Positions 9,347 to 17,769 of a stretch of DNA of 64,000 nt are shown in pieces (the stretch's first letter is position 1; the number at the start of each line of letters is the position of its first letter). A program made the position numbers and the translations under genes. The notes beneath the pieces were generated by a model. The model was not told the origin of the DNA. It did no database searches and saw only the letters and a list, made by a program, of their open reading frames with translations. The DNA comes from Streptomyces lunaelactis (GTDB lineage Bacteria > Actinomycetota > Actinomycetes > Streptomycetales > Streptomycetaceae). The stretch is taken from positions 992,001-1,056,000 of the forward strand of contig NZ_CP026304.1 of assembly GCF_003054555.1 (NCBI RefSeq), in the 5' to 3' direction.

Positions 9347-9378
9347 TTGACACCCTGCCGTCACCCCTACTTAACATG
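9347..9378 (+). promoter_or_regulatory. Promoter and overlapping operator of the alpha-glucoside operon
   Basis: TTGACA (9347-9352) is a perfect -35 box. TAACAT (9372-9377) fits -10 at a 19-bp spacing. The -10 lies inside CTACTTAACATG (9367-9378), which recurs inverted in the palindrome at 9275-9286. A repressor bound here would cover the -10. The candidate regulator is the RpiR protein encoded at the end of the operon. Confidence 0.55.
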
Positions 9379-9441
9379 CATGCATCACAGCGCACCCGCT
9401 CTGGGGCGCTCTCGCATCCAGCAGGAACAGGTCAACGCGAG

Positions 9442-11115
9442 ATGCTCACAGCCCTTCCGGCCGTCCTCGGCCGCAACTCCCGCACGGCCACCGCGTGGTG
9501 GCGCGACGCGGTGATCTACCAGGTCTACGTCCGCAGCTTCCTCGACAGCACCGGGGACGGCATCGGCGACCTGGCCGGCGTACGGGCCGGACTTCCGTAC
9601 CTGCGGAAGCTCGGTGTCGACGGGATCTGGCTCAGCCCGTTCTATCCGTCCCCCCAGCACGACCACGGCTACGACGTCGCGAACTACCGCGACGTCGACC
9701 CCGTCTACGGCGACCTGGCCGAGTTCGACCTGCTGATGGCCGACGCCCGCCGGCTCGGGCTCAAACTGCTGCTCGACATCGTTCCCAACCACTGCTCCAG
9801 CGAGCACCCGTGGTTCCGCGAGGCGCTCGCCGCCGGCCCCGGCAGCGCCGCCCGCACCCGGTTCCACTTCGCCGACGGCCGCGGACCGGCGGGTGCGGAG
9901 CCGCCCAACAACTGGCGGGCGATGTTCGGCGGGCCCGCCTGGAGCCGGATCACCGAGCCCGACGGCACCCCGGGGCAGTGGTATCTGCACCTGTTCACTC
10001 CGGAGCAGCCCGACCTCAACTGGCGCAATCCCGAGATCGGCGACTCCTTCGAGGAGGTCCTCCGCTTCTGGCTGGACCGGGGCGTCGACGGCTTCCGTAT
10101 CGATGTCGCCGCCGGTCTCTTCAAGCACCCGAGGCTGCCCGACTCGGCCGACCCCGACGCCGACGAGCGCTCCCGGGACTCGGTGAACCCGCTGGCCTGG
10201 AACCAGCCCGAGGTCCACGACGTGTGGCGGCGCTGGCGGTCGGTGTGCGAGGAGTACACGGCACGGGACGGCGACGAGCGGCTGCTGGTCGGCGAGGTCT
10301 CCGTACCGACCGCGCGCGAACACGCCGAGTACGTACGGCCCGACGAACTGCACCAGGCGTTCTTCTTCGATCTGCTCAGCGCCCCCTGGGACGCCGCCGC
10401 CTTCCGGGAGACGATCACCGATGCGATACGGGACATCGCCGGGACCGGCTCGACGGTCACCTGGGTCCTCAACAACCACGACCAGGTCCGCACGGTCACG
10501 CGCTACGCGGGCGAGCCGGGCGTGGAGGCCAGTGGGCTGGGAGCCGCACGGGCCCGCGCCGCCGCGCTGCTGATGCTGGCGCTGCCCGGCGCCGCGTACG
10601 TCTACCAGGGCGAGGAGCTCGGTCTGCCGGAGGTCATGGACCTGCCGGACGATGTGCTCACCGACCCGATCTTCCACCGGACGGGCAGCCGCAAGCACAT
10701 CAGGGACGGCTGCCGGGTGCCGCTGCCCTGGTCCGGGCACGCCTCCCCGTTCGGCTTCAGCCAGGGCGCGGCCGGGGCCCGGCCCTGGCTGCCGCAGCCC
10801 GAGTGGTTCGCCGAACACGCCACCGACCGGGCCCTGGCCGACACCCGCTCGTTCTGGCACCTCTACCGCGAGGGACTTCAACTGCGGTGCAGCCTGCCCC
10901 AGTTGGGTGAGGGCAGCCTGCGCTGGCTGGACTCGCCCCCGCAGGTCCTGGCCATGGTCCGGGGCGACGGGCTGATCTGCGCGGTCAACTTCGGCAGCGA
11001 GCCCGTGCCCGCCCCCGTCGTCGGCACTCCTCTTCTCTCCAGCGGCCCGTGCCCGGCCGGTGTGCTCCCCGGAGCGACCACCGCCTGGTGGACGGGCGAC
11101 TGCCCCACCCCCTGA
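9442..11115 (+). CDS. GH13 alpha-glucosidase (oligo-1,6-glucosidase/trehalose-6-P hydrolase group)
   Basis: 557-residue cytoplasmic alpha-amylase-family enzyme. The N-terminus WWRDAVIYQVYVRSFLDS is characteristic of bacterial alpha-glucosidases. Catalytic residues are visible: nucleophile Asp in GFRIDVA (about D221), acid/base Glu in LVGEV (about E285) and transition-state Asp in LNNHDQ (about D347). Other conserved blocks are GIWLSPFYPSPQHDHGYDV and LDIVPNHCS. The ATG at 9442 is preceded by AGGAACAG; an earlier in-frame ATG at 9376 would sit inside the promoter. First gene of an operon with a sugar ABC importer, it probably cleaves the imported alpha-glucoside. Confidence 0.93.
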   Translation: MLTALPAVLGRNSRTATAWWRDAVIYQVYVRSFLDSTGDGIGDLAGVRAGLPYLRKLGVDGIWLSPFYPSPQHDHGYDVANYRDVDPVYGDLAEFDLLMADARRLGLKLLLDIVPNHCSSEHPWFREALAAGPGSAARTRFHFADGRGPAGAEPPNNWRAMFGGPAWSRITEPDGTPGQWYLHLFTPEQPDLNWRNPEIGDSFEEVLRFWLDRGVDGFRIDVAAGLFKHPRLPDSADPDADERSRDSVNPLAWNQPEVHDVWRRWRSVCEEYTARDGDERLLVGEVSVPTAREHAEYVRPDELHQAFFFDLLSAPWDAAAFRETITDAIRDIAGTGSTVTWVLNNHDQVRTVTRYAGEPGVEASGLGAARARAAALLMLALPGAAYVYQGEELGLPEVMDLPDDVLTDPIFHRTGSRKHIRDGCRVPLPWSGHASPFGFSQGAAGARPWLPQPEWFAEHATDRALADTRSFWHLYREGLQLRCSLPQLGEGSLRWLDSPPQVLAMVRGDGLICAVNFGSEPVPAPVVGTPLLSSGPCPAGVLPGATTAWWTGDCPTP

Positions 11116-11154
11116 ACCACCCGCCTTTCCCACCCCTTCGAAAGGACTCTCACC

Positions 11155-12483
11155 ATGCGACGACTCACCACAGGCCGACGGACAGCGGCGGCCGGATCGG
11201 CAGTGCTCGCCCTCGCGCTGGGCGCGACGGCGTGCGGCGGCTCGCCCGGCCCGGCGAGCGGCAAGGAGCTCGGCGGCCAGACCGTGACCGTCGCCGGCGT
11301 CTGGACCGGCAGCGAGCAGAAGAACTTCCGCAAGGTGCTCGACGCGTTCACCGAGCAGACCGGCGCCAAGACGGTCTTCGTGCCCACCGGTGACAACGTC
11401 TCCACCTTCGTCGGCAGCAAGATCGAGGGCGGCAACGCCCCGGACGTGGCGATGGTGCCCCAGGTCGGCGTGCTCCAGCAGTTCGCCAAGGAGGGCTGGC
11501 TCGCACCGCTGTCGCAGAAGACCGCGACGACCGCCGGCGCCAACCTCGCCGAGGTATGGAAGAACTACGGCACGGTGGACAAGACGTACTACGGCCTCTA
11601 CTTCAAGGCCGCTCACAAGTCGACCGTCTGGTACAGCCCGAGCGCGTTCGAGCAGGCCGGAGTCGCGGAGCCGAAGACCTATCCGGACATGCTCAAGGCG
11701 GGCCACACGCTCGCGGACTCGGGCCTTCCCGGTTTCTCCGTCGCCGGTGAGGACGGCTGGACGCTCACCGACTGGTTCGAGAACATCTACCTCTCCCAGG
11801 CGGGACCCGAGAAGTACGACCAGCTCGCCGCCCACACCCTGCCGTGGACCGACGCCAGTGTGGTCACGGCGCTCACCACGCTGGGCGAGATCTTCAAGGA
11901 CAAGCAGCTCGTCGCCGGCGGCTCCGCGGGCGCGCTGCGCACCGACTTCCCGGGCTCGGTCGAGCAGGTCTTCGGCCCGGAGCCCAAGGCCGGCATGGTC
12001 TACGAGGGCGACTTCGTCGGCGGCATGGCCAAGGACGACTTCGGCAAGAAGCTCGGCGAGGACGCCAAGTTCTTCCCGTTCCCCGGGGTCGGCAGCGGCA
12101 AGACACCGGTGGTGAGCGGCGGCGACGCGGCCGTCGTGCTCAAGGACGGCAAGAACCAGAAGGCGGCGCAGCGGCTGCTGGAGTTCCTGGCCACTCCCGA
12201 AGCGGCGGCGGTGTGGGCCGGTGCGGGCGGCTTCGTCTCCCCCAACAAGGACGTGAACCCCGCCTCGTACGCCGACGACACCACCCGCGCCACGGCCGCA
12301 TCTCTGGTCGCGGCGGGTGACACGGTCCGCTTCGACATGTCGGACCAGGCCCCGGCCGCGTTCGGCGGCACCAAGGGCGCGGGCGAGTGGAAGCTCCTCC
12401 AGGACTTCCTGCGCGACCCCTCGGACCCGAAGGCCACCGCGGCCGCGCTGGAAGCCGCGGCCGCCAAGGCCTACAAGAACTGA
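11155..12483 (+). CDS. Sugar ABC transporter substrate-binding lipoprotein
   Basis: 442-residue family 1 binding lipoprotein. The signal peptide ends in the lipobox LGATACGG, with the lipidated Cys at about residue 27. The mature protein has the usual two-lobe sequence: TFVGSKIEGGNAPDVAMVPQVG, YYGLYFKAAHKSTVWYSPSAF and a C-terminal KAAQRLLEFLATPEAAAVW. GAAAGGA lies upstream of the ATG. It sits between the alpha-glucosidase and two permeases and probably binds an alpha-glucoside outside the cell. Confidence 0.93.
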   Translation: MRRLTTGRRTAAAGSAVLALALGATACGGSPGPASGKELGGQTVTVAGVWTGSEQKNFRKVLDAFTEQTGAKTVFVPTGDNVSTFVGSKIEGGNAPDVAMVPQVGVLQQFAKEGWLAPLSQKTATTAGANLAEVWKNYGTVDKTYYGLYFKAAHKSTVWYSPSAFEQAGVAEPKTYPDMLKAGHTLADSGLPGFSVAGEDGWTLTDWFENIYLSQAGPEKYDQLAAHTLPWTDASVVTALTTLGEIFKDKQLVAGGSAGALRTDFPGSVEQVFGPEPKAGMVYEGDFVGGMAKDDFGKKLGEDAKFFPFPGVGSGKTPVVSGGDAAVVLKDGKNQKAAQRLLEFLATPEAAAVWAGAGGFVSPNKDVNPASYADDTTRATAASLVAAGDTVRFDMSDQAPAAFGGTKGAGEWKLLQDFLRDPSDPKATAAALEAAAAKAYKN

Positions 12484-12494
12484 GGCCGCACACC

Positions 12495-13826
12495 ATGGCA
12501 GTCACCACATCCGCCCCGGCCGCGAATCCGCGGCGGCGGGCCCAGCGTGCGAAGCGGAACATCGCGGTGGTGTTCGTCCTGCCCGCCCTGCTGCTGCTCG
12601 GCGCGCTGGTCGTCTATCCGGTGGTGTTCTCCGCCGGCCGGAGCCTGTTCGACGCGAGCGGCGAACGGTTCGTCGGCGGGGAGAACTACGTCGAGATATT
12701 CAGCGATCCCGCCACCCTCACCGCGATCCGCAACAGCACCATCTGGGTGGTCGTCGCCCCGGTTCTGCTGACCGGTCTCGGCCTGGTGCTCGCCGTGCTC
12801 ACCGAGAGGGTGCGCTGGGCGACCGCCTTCAAGCTCGTGCTCTTCCTGCCCATGGCCGTGTCGTTCCTCGCCGCCGGCATCATCTTCCGGCTCGCCTACG
12901 AGGAGGACCCGGACCGGGGCGTACTCAACGCCGTGGCCGTCGGCGTCCACGACGCCTTCGACGACCGCTCGGCCTACCCGACCGCGAGGGCACGGGAGGA
13001 CCAGGGCCTGACCAAGGCCACGGGCGGGGCCTACAGCACGACCGACGCGGTGCGCCCCGGGCAGTGGGTCAGTCTCGGCTTCGTCGGTGTGGCACCCGAC
13101 AAGATGCCCACCGAGGCCCGGCCCGCTGCCGCCTCCACCGCCGCGCCCGCCGACGAGGTACGGGGTGTGGTCTACCTCGACTTCACTCCGGGCGGCGGCG
13201 GTACGGCGGGCAAGGTCGACCCGGCCGAGAAGGGCCTGCCGGGGATGTCGGTCGAGGCGGTACGGGACGGAAAGGTCGCCGCGACGGCCACCACCGCCGC
13301 GGACGGCTCGTTCAACTTCCGCACTCTGGATGCCGGTTCGTACACCGTCCGGCTCCCGGCGGAGAACTTCGCGGCGCCCTACCAGGGCATCTCCTGGCTC
13401 GGCCCGGCCCTGGTGACCCCGGCCATCATCGGTGCCTATCTGTGGATCTGGACCGGCTTCTCGATGGTGCTGATCGGTGCCGGCCTGGCCTCACTCCCCC
13501 GGGACGCCCTGGAGGCGGCCCGGATGGACGGCGCCACCGAGTGGCAGATCTTCCGGAAGATCACCGTGCCGCTGCTCGCTCCGGTGCTGACCGTGGTCTT
13601 CGTGACCCTGGTGATCAACGTGATGAAGGTCTTCGACCTCGTCTACATCATCGCGCCGGGACCGGTCCAGGAAGAGGCCAATGTGCTGGCGACCCGGATG
13701 TGGCTGGTCTCCTTCGGCGGCGGCAACAACCAGGGACTCGGCAGCGCCCTGAGCGTGCTGCTGCTCGTACTGGTCCTGCCCGCCATGATCTTCAACGTCC
13801 GGCGCTTCCGAAGGAGCGGAAAATGA
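12495..13826 (+). CDS. Sugar ABC permease (MalF-like) with inserted extracytoplasmic domain
   Basis: 443-residue inner-membrane permease, about 140 residues longer than usual. Helix 1 is at about 22-46, helix 2 at 80-101, helix 3 at 111-135. An insert of about 160 residues (136-298) follows before helix 4 (WLGPALVTPAIIGAYLW). The second half of the insert (about 219-295) looks like a small beta-sandwich of the SdrD-B/carboxypeptidase-regulatory type: RGVVYLDF, GLPGMSVEAV, TAADGSFNFRTLDAGSYTV. The EAA loop (DALEAARMDGATEWQIFRKI) and helices 5-6 are normal, so the protein should function. The insert occupies the same loop as the P2 domain of E. coli MalF. It overlaps the next gene by 4 bp. Confidence 0.9.
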   Translation: MAVTTSAPAANPRRRAQRAKRNIAVVFVLPALLLLGALVVYPVVFSAGRSLFDASGERFVGGENYVEIFSDPATLTAIRNSTIWVVVAPVLLTGLGLVLAVLTERVRWATAFKLVLFLPMAVSFLAAGIIFRLAYEEDPDRGVLNAVAVGVHDAFDDRSAYPTARAREDQGLTKATGGAYSTTDAVRPGQWVSLGFVGVAPDKMPTEARPAAASTAAPADEVRGVVYLDFTPGGGGTAGKVDPAEKGLPGMSVEAVRDGKVAATATTAADGSFNFRTLDAGSYTVRLPAENFAAPYQGISWLGPALVTPAIIGAYLWIWTGFSMVLIGAGLASLPRDALEAARMDGATEWQIFRKITVPLLAPVLTVVFVTLVINVMKVFDLVYIIAPGPVQEEANVLATRMWLVSFGGGNNQGLGSALSVLLLVLVLPAMIFNVRRFRRSGK

Positions 13827-14761
13827 GCGGGCACAGCACCATCGAGCGCCAGCCGTCCCAGCCGGTCGCCAAGGGCCCGGTCCACGTCCCCGACCTGCCG
13901 CGTGCGCCGCGCCGGCGTCCCGTGGACCGGCTCGGCACGTGGCTCGGCAACGGAGCGGTCCAGGCCCTGCTGATCGTGGTCGCACTCATCTGGATCACCC
14001 CGCTGGCCGGGCTGTTCCTGTCCTCGATGCGCTCCGAGCAGGACAACGCGGCCGAGGGCTGGTGGACGGCGCTGACCGATCCCGGGCAGCTGTCCCTGGA
14101 CAACTACACGGCGTTGTTCGAGAACTCCGGCATCACGCAGTCCTTCTGGAACACCGTGCTGATCTCGGTGCCCACCACCGCGCTGGTGGTCGCCATCGCG
14201 GCGCTGGCCGGGTACGCCTTCGCCTGGCTGGAGTTCCCCGGCCGCAACGCGATCTTCCTGGTGGTCGTGGGACTTCTGGTGGTGCCGGTCCAGATCGGTC
14301 TGCTCCCCGTGGCCAAACTGTTCGGCGCCGTAGGACTGTTCGGCACGATCCCGGGTGTGATCCTCTTCCATGTCGCGTACGGGCTGCCTTTCGCGATCTT
14401 CCTGCTCCGCAACTACTTCGCGGAGATCCCGCGCGAGATGCTGGAGGCCGCACGGATGGACGGCGGCGGGGAGTGGCGGATCTTCTCCCGGCTGATCCTG
14501 CCGCTGGGCCGCCCCGCCCTGGCCAGCCTGGCGATCTTCCAGTTCCTCTGGGTCTGGAACGACATGCTGGTCGCGCTGCTCTTCGCGGACAGCGAGTCCC
14601 AGCCGCTCACCGTCGCCCTCCAGTCGGAGATGCGGCAGTTCGGCAGCAACATCGGGGTGCTGGCGCCGGGTGCCTTCCTCTCCCTGGTGGTGCCGCTGGT
14701 CGTCTTCTTCGCCTTCCAACGGCACTTCGTGCAGGGAGTGATGGCGGGCTCGGTCAAGTAG
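13823..14761 (+). CDS. Sugar ABC permease (MalG-like)
   Basis: 312-residue permease, partner of the MalF-like protein. A basic cytoplasmic N-terminus of about 45 residues leads into six helices, with the EAA loop EMLEAARMDGGGEWRIFSRLILPL between helices 4 and 5 and the MalG-like C-terminus RHFVQGVMAGSVK. Its ATG overlaps the preceding TGA (ATGA). No ATPase gene is in the operon, as is common for Streptomyces sugar importers that share the MsiK ATPase encoded elsewhere. Confidence 0.94.
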   Translation: MSGHSTIERQPSQPVAKGPVHVPDLPRAPRRRPVDRLGTWLGNGAVQALLIVVALIWITPLAGLFLSSMRSEQDNAAEGWWTALTDPGQLSLDNYTALFENSGITQSFWNTVLISVPTTALVVAIAALAGYAFAWLEFPGRNAIFLVVVGLLVVPVQIGLLPVAKLFGAVGLFGTIPGVILFHVAYGLPFAIFLLRNYFAEIPREMLEAARMDGGGEWRIFSRLILPLGRPALASLAIFQFLWVWNDMLVALLFADSESQPLTVALQSEMRQFGSNIGVLAPGAFLSLVVPLVVFFAFQRHFVQGVMAGSVK

Positions 14762-14784
14762 GCGCAGCACCCCACGGCCCGGAT

Positions 14785-14838
14785 CGGCGCCGCGGTGGGT
14801 CCCGGGCGAATGCCGTACCGGGAGCCGCCGCGGCGCCG
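14785..14838 (+). terminator. Nested stem-loop after the alpha-glucoside transporter genes
   Basis: CGGCGCCGCGG (14785-14795) pairs with CCGCGGCGCCG (14828-14838), and inside it TCCCGG (14800-14805) pairs with CCGGGA (14818-14823). It lies between the last permease and the RpiR gene and probably ends or attenuates the operon. There is no T-tract. Confidence 0.55.
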
Positions 14839-14967
14839 GACGTTCCGCGGGCACGGCAGCACTCCGCCTCCCCTGCGCGAGCAGCTTGTTCCACGCGGCA
14901 GTTCCACCGTGCCGCCACGCTCAGTGAGCTATGTTGAGCAGGAGTGGGACGAGAAGGAGGCACACCG

Positions 14968-15891
14968 GTGCCATCAGGGCAGCAGGCACGCGCACAGGCG
15001 TCTGCGATCACGCCGGGCAGGCAGTCTCCGGAAGCCGAGCCGGCTCCCACGGACAGGGTTCTCGCCCTGTTCGGCGGCCACCGGCTGTCTCCCGCACAGC
15101 GGCGCATCGCGCAGTACCTGGTCGACCACCTCACCGAGGCCGCGTTCCTGTCGATCACGGAACTGGCGGAACGGGTGGGTGTGAGCCAGCCGTCGGTGAC
15201 CCGCTTCGCCTCCTCCCTGGGTTTCAGCGGCTTCCCCGCGCTCCGGGAGGCCCTGCAGCCCATCGCGCTCAGCGCGGTCGCCGGTTCCCCGGACACCCGG
15301 GAGGAGATCCGCCGCAATGAGCTGCAGGCGGCCGTCGACACCGAGATCGAGAACCTGGAGACCCTGCGACGCCTTCTCGCCGACCCCAATCAGGTGCTCG
15401 ACATCGGCCGTGAGCTGGCCCGGTCGACACCGCTGACGATTCTGGGACTGCGGATCTCCGTATCGCTGGCGGAGTACTTCGCCTATGCCGCGCGGCGGAT
15501 TCATCCCGACGTACGCCTGGTGACCCGCGGGGGCAGCGTCGCCTACGACGCGCTGCTCCAGTCGCGGGAGGCGGGCGGTACCTGGGTGCTGGCGTTCGCG
15601 ATGCCGAGGCACGCCAACGAAACCCTGGCAGCGATGCGGGCTGCCCGCAGGACAGGGCTGCGCGTCGCGCTGATCACCGATCTGACACTCGGGCCGCTCG
15701 TGGACGAGGCCGATGTGGCACTCACCGCCGGCACCGGCTCGCGTCTCGTCTTCGACTCGTATGCGGCGCCTGTGGTGCTCTCCGCGGCCGTCCTCCAGGC
15801 CATGGCCGATGCCGATCCCGAGCGCACACAGGTCCGTCTGGAGGGCTACGAGCAGGTCGCTGACCAGCACGACTTCTTCCTCGAGGACTGA
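14968..15891 (+). CDS. RpiR/MurR family transcriptional regulator with SIS domain
   Basis: 307-residue regulator. The N-terminal HTH_6 domain (about 30-105) contains LSPAQRRIAQYLVDH, the helix-turn-helix SITELAERVGVSQPSVTRFASSLGFSGFP and the following linker. The C-terminal SIS sugar-phosphate-binding domain (about 135-275) begins near TPLTILGLRISVSLAEYF. The GTG at 14968 is chosen because AAGGAGG lies 7 bp upstream. It follows the alpha-glucoside operon after a stem-loop and may control it, sensing a phosphosugar; the repeated CTACTTAACATG motif is the candidate target. Confidence 0.92.
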   Translation: MPSGQQARAQASAITPGRQSPEAEPAPTDRVLALFGGHRLSPAQRRIAQYLVDHLTEAAFLSITELAERVGVSQPSVTRFASSLGFSGFPALREALQPIALSAVAGSPDTREEIRRNELQAAVDTEIENLETLRRLLADPNQVLDIGRELARSTPLTILGLRISVSLAEYFAYAARRIHPDVRLVTRGGSVAYDALLQSREAGGTWVLAFAMPRHANETLAAMRAARRTGLRVALITDLTLGPLVDEADVALTAGTGSRLVFDSYAAPVVLSAAVLQAMADADPERTQVRLEGYEQVADQHDFFLED

Positions 15892-16242
15892 CGCTCGTCC
15901 CGAAATGCCCGATCACGAAGCGGACTCTTTCACGCCAGTTCGCGCATGAATTTTTTCATACTCTTGCTTACTCGACGGTATATATATTTACTGCCTCTGG
16001 TGATCCCGGGTGCCCCGAGGTCACGGGGCCGGCGTCGTCAGTCGTCCAGCGCAGCCGCCTGGCCCCACCTGACCGAACATCCAGGGCGACGTTCTCCTCC
16101 TCGCGTCGGCCCACGGATGTTCCACCCGGGCGCTCCGCACCCCTGCGGACGCCCATCGGCGGCCTCGGTCAACCCCTGGGCCGGGGCCGCCAGAAATCCC
16201 CGAGATCAGAGCCCACCCCCATCACATCCGGAGCGGACGACG
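15892..16242. other. Intergenic region with an AT-rich patch
   Basis: 350 bp without a convincing gene. At 15946-15990 there is a strikingly AT-rich stretch: the dyad ATGAATTTTTTCAT (15946-15959), then TTGCTT (15964-15969) and TATATATATTTA (15979-15990). These resemble promoter boxes, but the spacing (13 bp) is too short for a standard -35/-10 pair. The rest has ordinary high GC and no feature I can name. Confidence 0.5.
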
Positions 16243-16635
16243 ATGTCCCAGACCTTCTCACCGATCAGCTCGGACTGGCCGTGCCAGGTAAAGTCCCCCG
16301 GCAGTCACGACTGGGAGCGCACGGCGAATCGGTGGCTGCGAGACCTCCTGCCGGCCCGCTACGCCGGCTACTCGACGCTCACCCGCCACCACGTGCTCCT
16401 CGCCCGCCACGCACAGCTCCAGGTCCAGCACGAGATCCGGGCTGTCCGGGTCGCGCTGCAGACCTGCCGGGCGGAGCTGCCCACCCTCGGGGTGGCCGAG
16501 GCGATCATCGAGAACACGATCAGGCTGTACGCCACCGAGCTGGAGCAGCTCAACCGCCTTGCCCGCGGCGTCCGGCTGATCACCGAAGCGCTCCAGGCGG
16601 GCTCGGACCTCCAGCGCAGGCGGTCGCCCGTCTAG
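16243..16635 (+). CDS. Conserved hypothetical protein, small and alpha-helical
   Basis: 130-residue protein not recognised as a named family. GGAGCGGA lies 6-13 bp upstream of the ATG. The N-terminus (SPISSDWPCQVKSPGSHDWERTAN) is followed by a long helical region rich in Leu, Arg and Glu (about 30-120). There is no signal peptide or membrane segment. The sequence YAGYSTLTRHHVLLARHAQLQV with a long amphipathic helix suggests a small cytoplasmic accessory protein. It is monocistronic, behind the AT-rich intergenic region. Confidence 0.7.
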   Translation: MSQTFSPISSDWPCQVKSPGSHDWERTANRWLRDLLPARYAGYSTLTRHHVLLARHAQLQVQHEIRAVRVALQTCRAELPTLGVAEAIIENTIRLYATELEQLNRLARGVRLITEALQAGSDLQRRRSPV

Positions 16636-16831
16636 GGTCTTTCGTTCGGATCAGGCCGGATGAGCGCGCGTGCCAGGCACGCGGGCCAGGCACGATCCAC
16701 ACGAGAGGCCTCAGATCGGCCGGACAGGACCAACGGTCTCGGCCCACGGTTGGCGCAATGGCGCGGGCGCTGCCCGGCGGGTACGGAAACTTGCCGGGCA
16801 CAGCAGCCCCAGCCACAGCCGAGGAGCGCGC

Positions 16832-17542
16832 TTGGAGACGAAGCCCGGGCTCGATCTGACCTCCGTCATGGCAGTGCTGACGCTGGCGACGGGCATGGTC
16901 GAAGCCGTCAGCCTCCTCGCGCTGGGACCCGTCTTCACCGCGATGCAGACGGGCAACGTGCTCTTCCTCGGATTCGCGCTCATCGGTGAGGGCGGGGTGT
17001 CCGCTGTGGCGACATCCCTGTCACTGGGGGCATTCGTCGTCGGCAACATCGTCGGCGCCCGGCTGGAGTCGGTGATGGACGCCCACGGGCGCCGGTGGTT
17101 CGACATCGCGCTGTTCACGGAAGCGGCGCTGCTCGCCGTCGCGGGCTTCACGGCGTGGGGCCTCGACATGGCGGACGGCCCGCCGTCCGCCCGCCATGTC
17201 GTGACGACGGCCGTGGTGGCACTCGCCATAGGGATGCGCAATGTGACCGCGATGCGCGCCAAGGTGCCGGACATGACCACCACCGTGGCCACCCGGACGA
17301 TCACCGCGCTGGTCAGCGGCTCGCCTCTCGGGCACGACGCGGCGATGGGCTACGGCAGCGGTGCCTCGGGCCGCCGGAGCATCGGCGTCCTCACGCTGTT
17401 CGCGGGTGGCATCCTCGGCGCGTGGCTGCTCCACCTGGACTGGTCACCGACGGCGGTGCTGCTCATGGTGGCCGCCCTCGTCCTCGTCCTCGCCGCCGCG
17501 TTCGCCACCACCGCGCGGCACAGCCTGCCGATGGCGACGTGA
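16832..17542 (+). CDS. DUF1275 (YoaK-like) membrane protein
   Basis: 236-residue membrane protein with about six helices. Family signatures include GMVEAVSLLALGPVFTAMQTGNVLFLG near the start and ALAIGMRNVTAMRAKVPDMTTTVATRTITAL in the middle. I chose the TTG at 16832, preceded by GAGGAGCG, because the upstream in-frame sequence (from 16670) is Arg/His-rich and not family-like. The family's transport role is unknown. Confidence 0.85.
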   Translation: METKPGLDLTSVMAVLTLATGMVEAVSLLALGPVFTAMQTGNVLFLGFALIGEGGVSAVATSLSLGAFVVGNIVGARLESVMDAHGRRWFDIALFTEAALLAVAGFTAWGLDMADGPPSARHVVTTAVVALAIGMRNVTAMRAKVPDMTTTVATRTITALVSGSPLGHDAAMGYGSGASGRRSIGVLTLFAGGILGAWLLHLDWSPTAVLLMVAALVLVLAAAFATTARHSLPMAT

Positions 17543-17769
17543 CCGGCCGCGCTCCCGCCCGACAAACCCCTCTCGTCCAGCGCCTGAGCCGCCCCGTCCG
17601 GATCAGCCCATGGGCGACCGGACCTCGGCCGGAGGGCCCCGCGCCACTCCTGAGCGGCACAGTTCGCGGGCGCGGCTGCCGGGAGGGAGGATGGCGCTGG
17701 GGTGAGGCAGCGCGTGTCGGGGCGGTTCCTGCCCTGTGACACTCCCTTTCGATCGGGACACTGAGTGCA
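17543..17769. other. Intergenic region, nothing recognised
   Basis: 227 bp between the DUF1275 and VOC genes. I see no gene, strong stem-loop or promoter pair here. Confidence 0.5.

Noticed and set aside
9286..9441. Longer start for the GH13 alpha-glucosidase
   Set aside because: It would place the palindrome's end, the -35/-10 boxes and the operator motif inside the coding region; the ATG at 9442 begins family-like sequence.
16670..16831. N-terminal extension of the DUF1275 protein
   Set aside because: The extra 54 residues are Arg/His/Ser-rich and unlike the family; TTG 16832 has a ribosome site.
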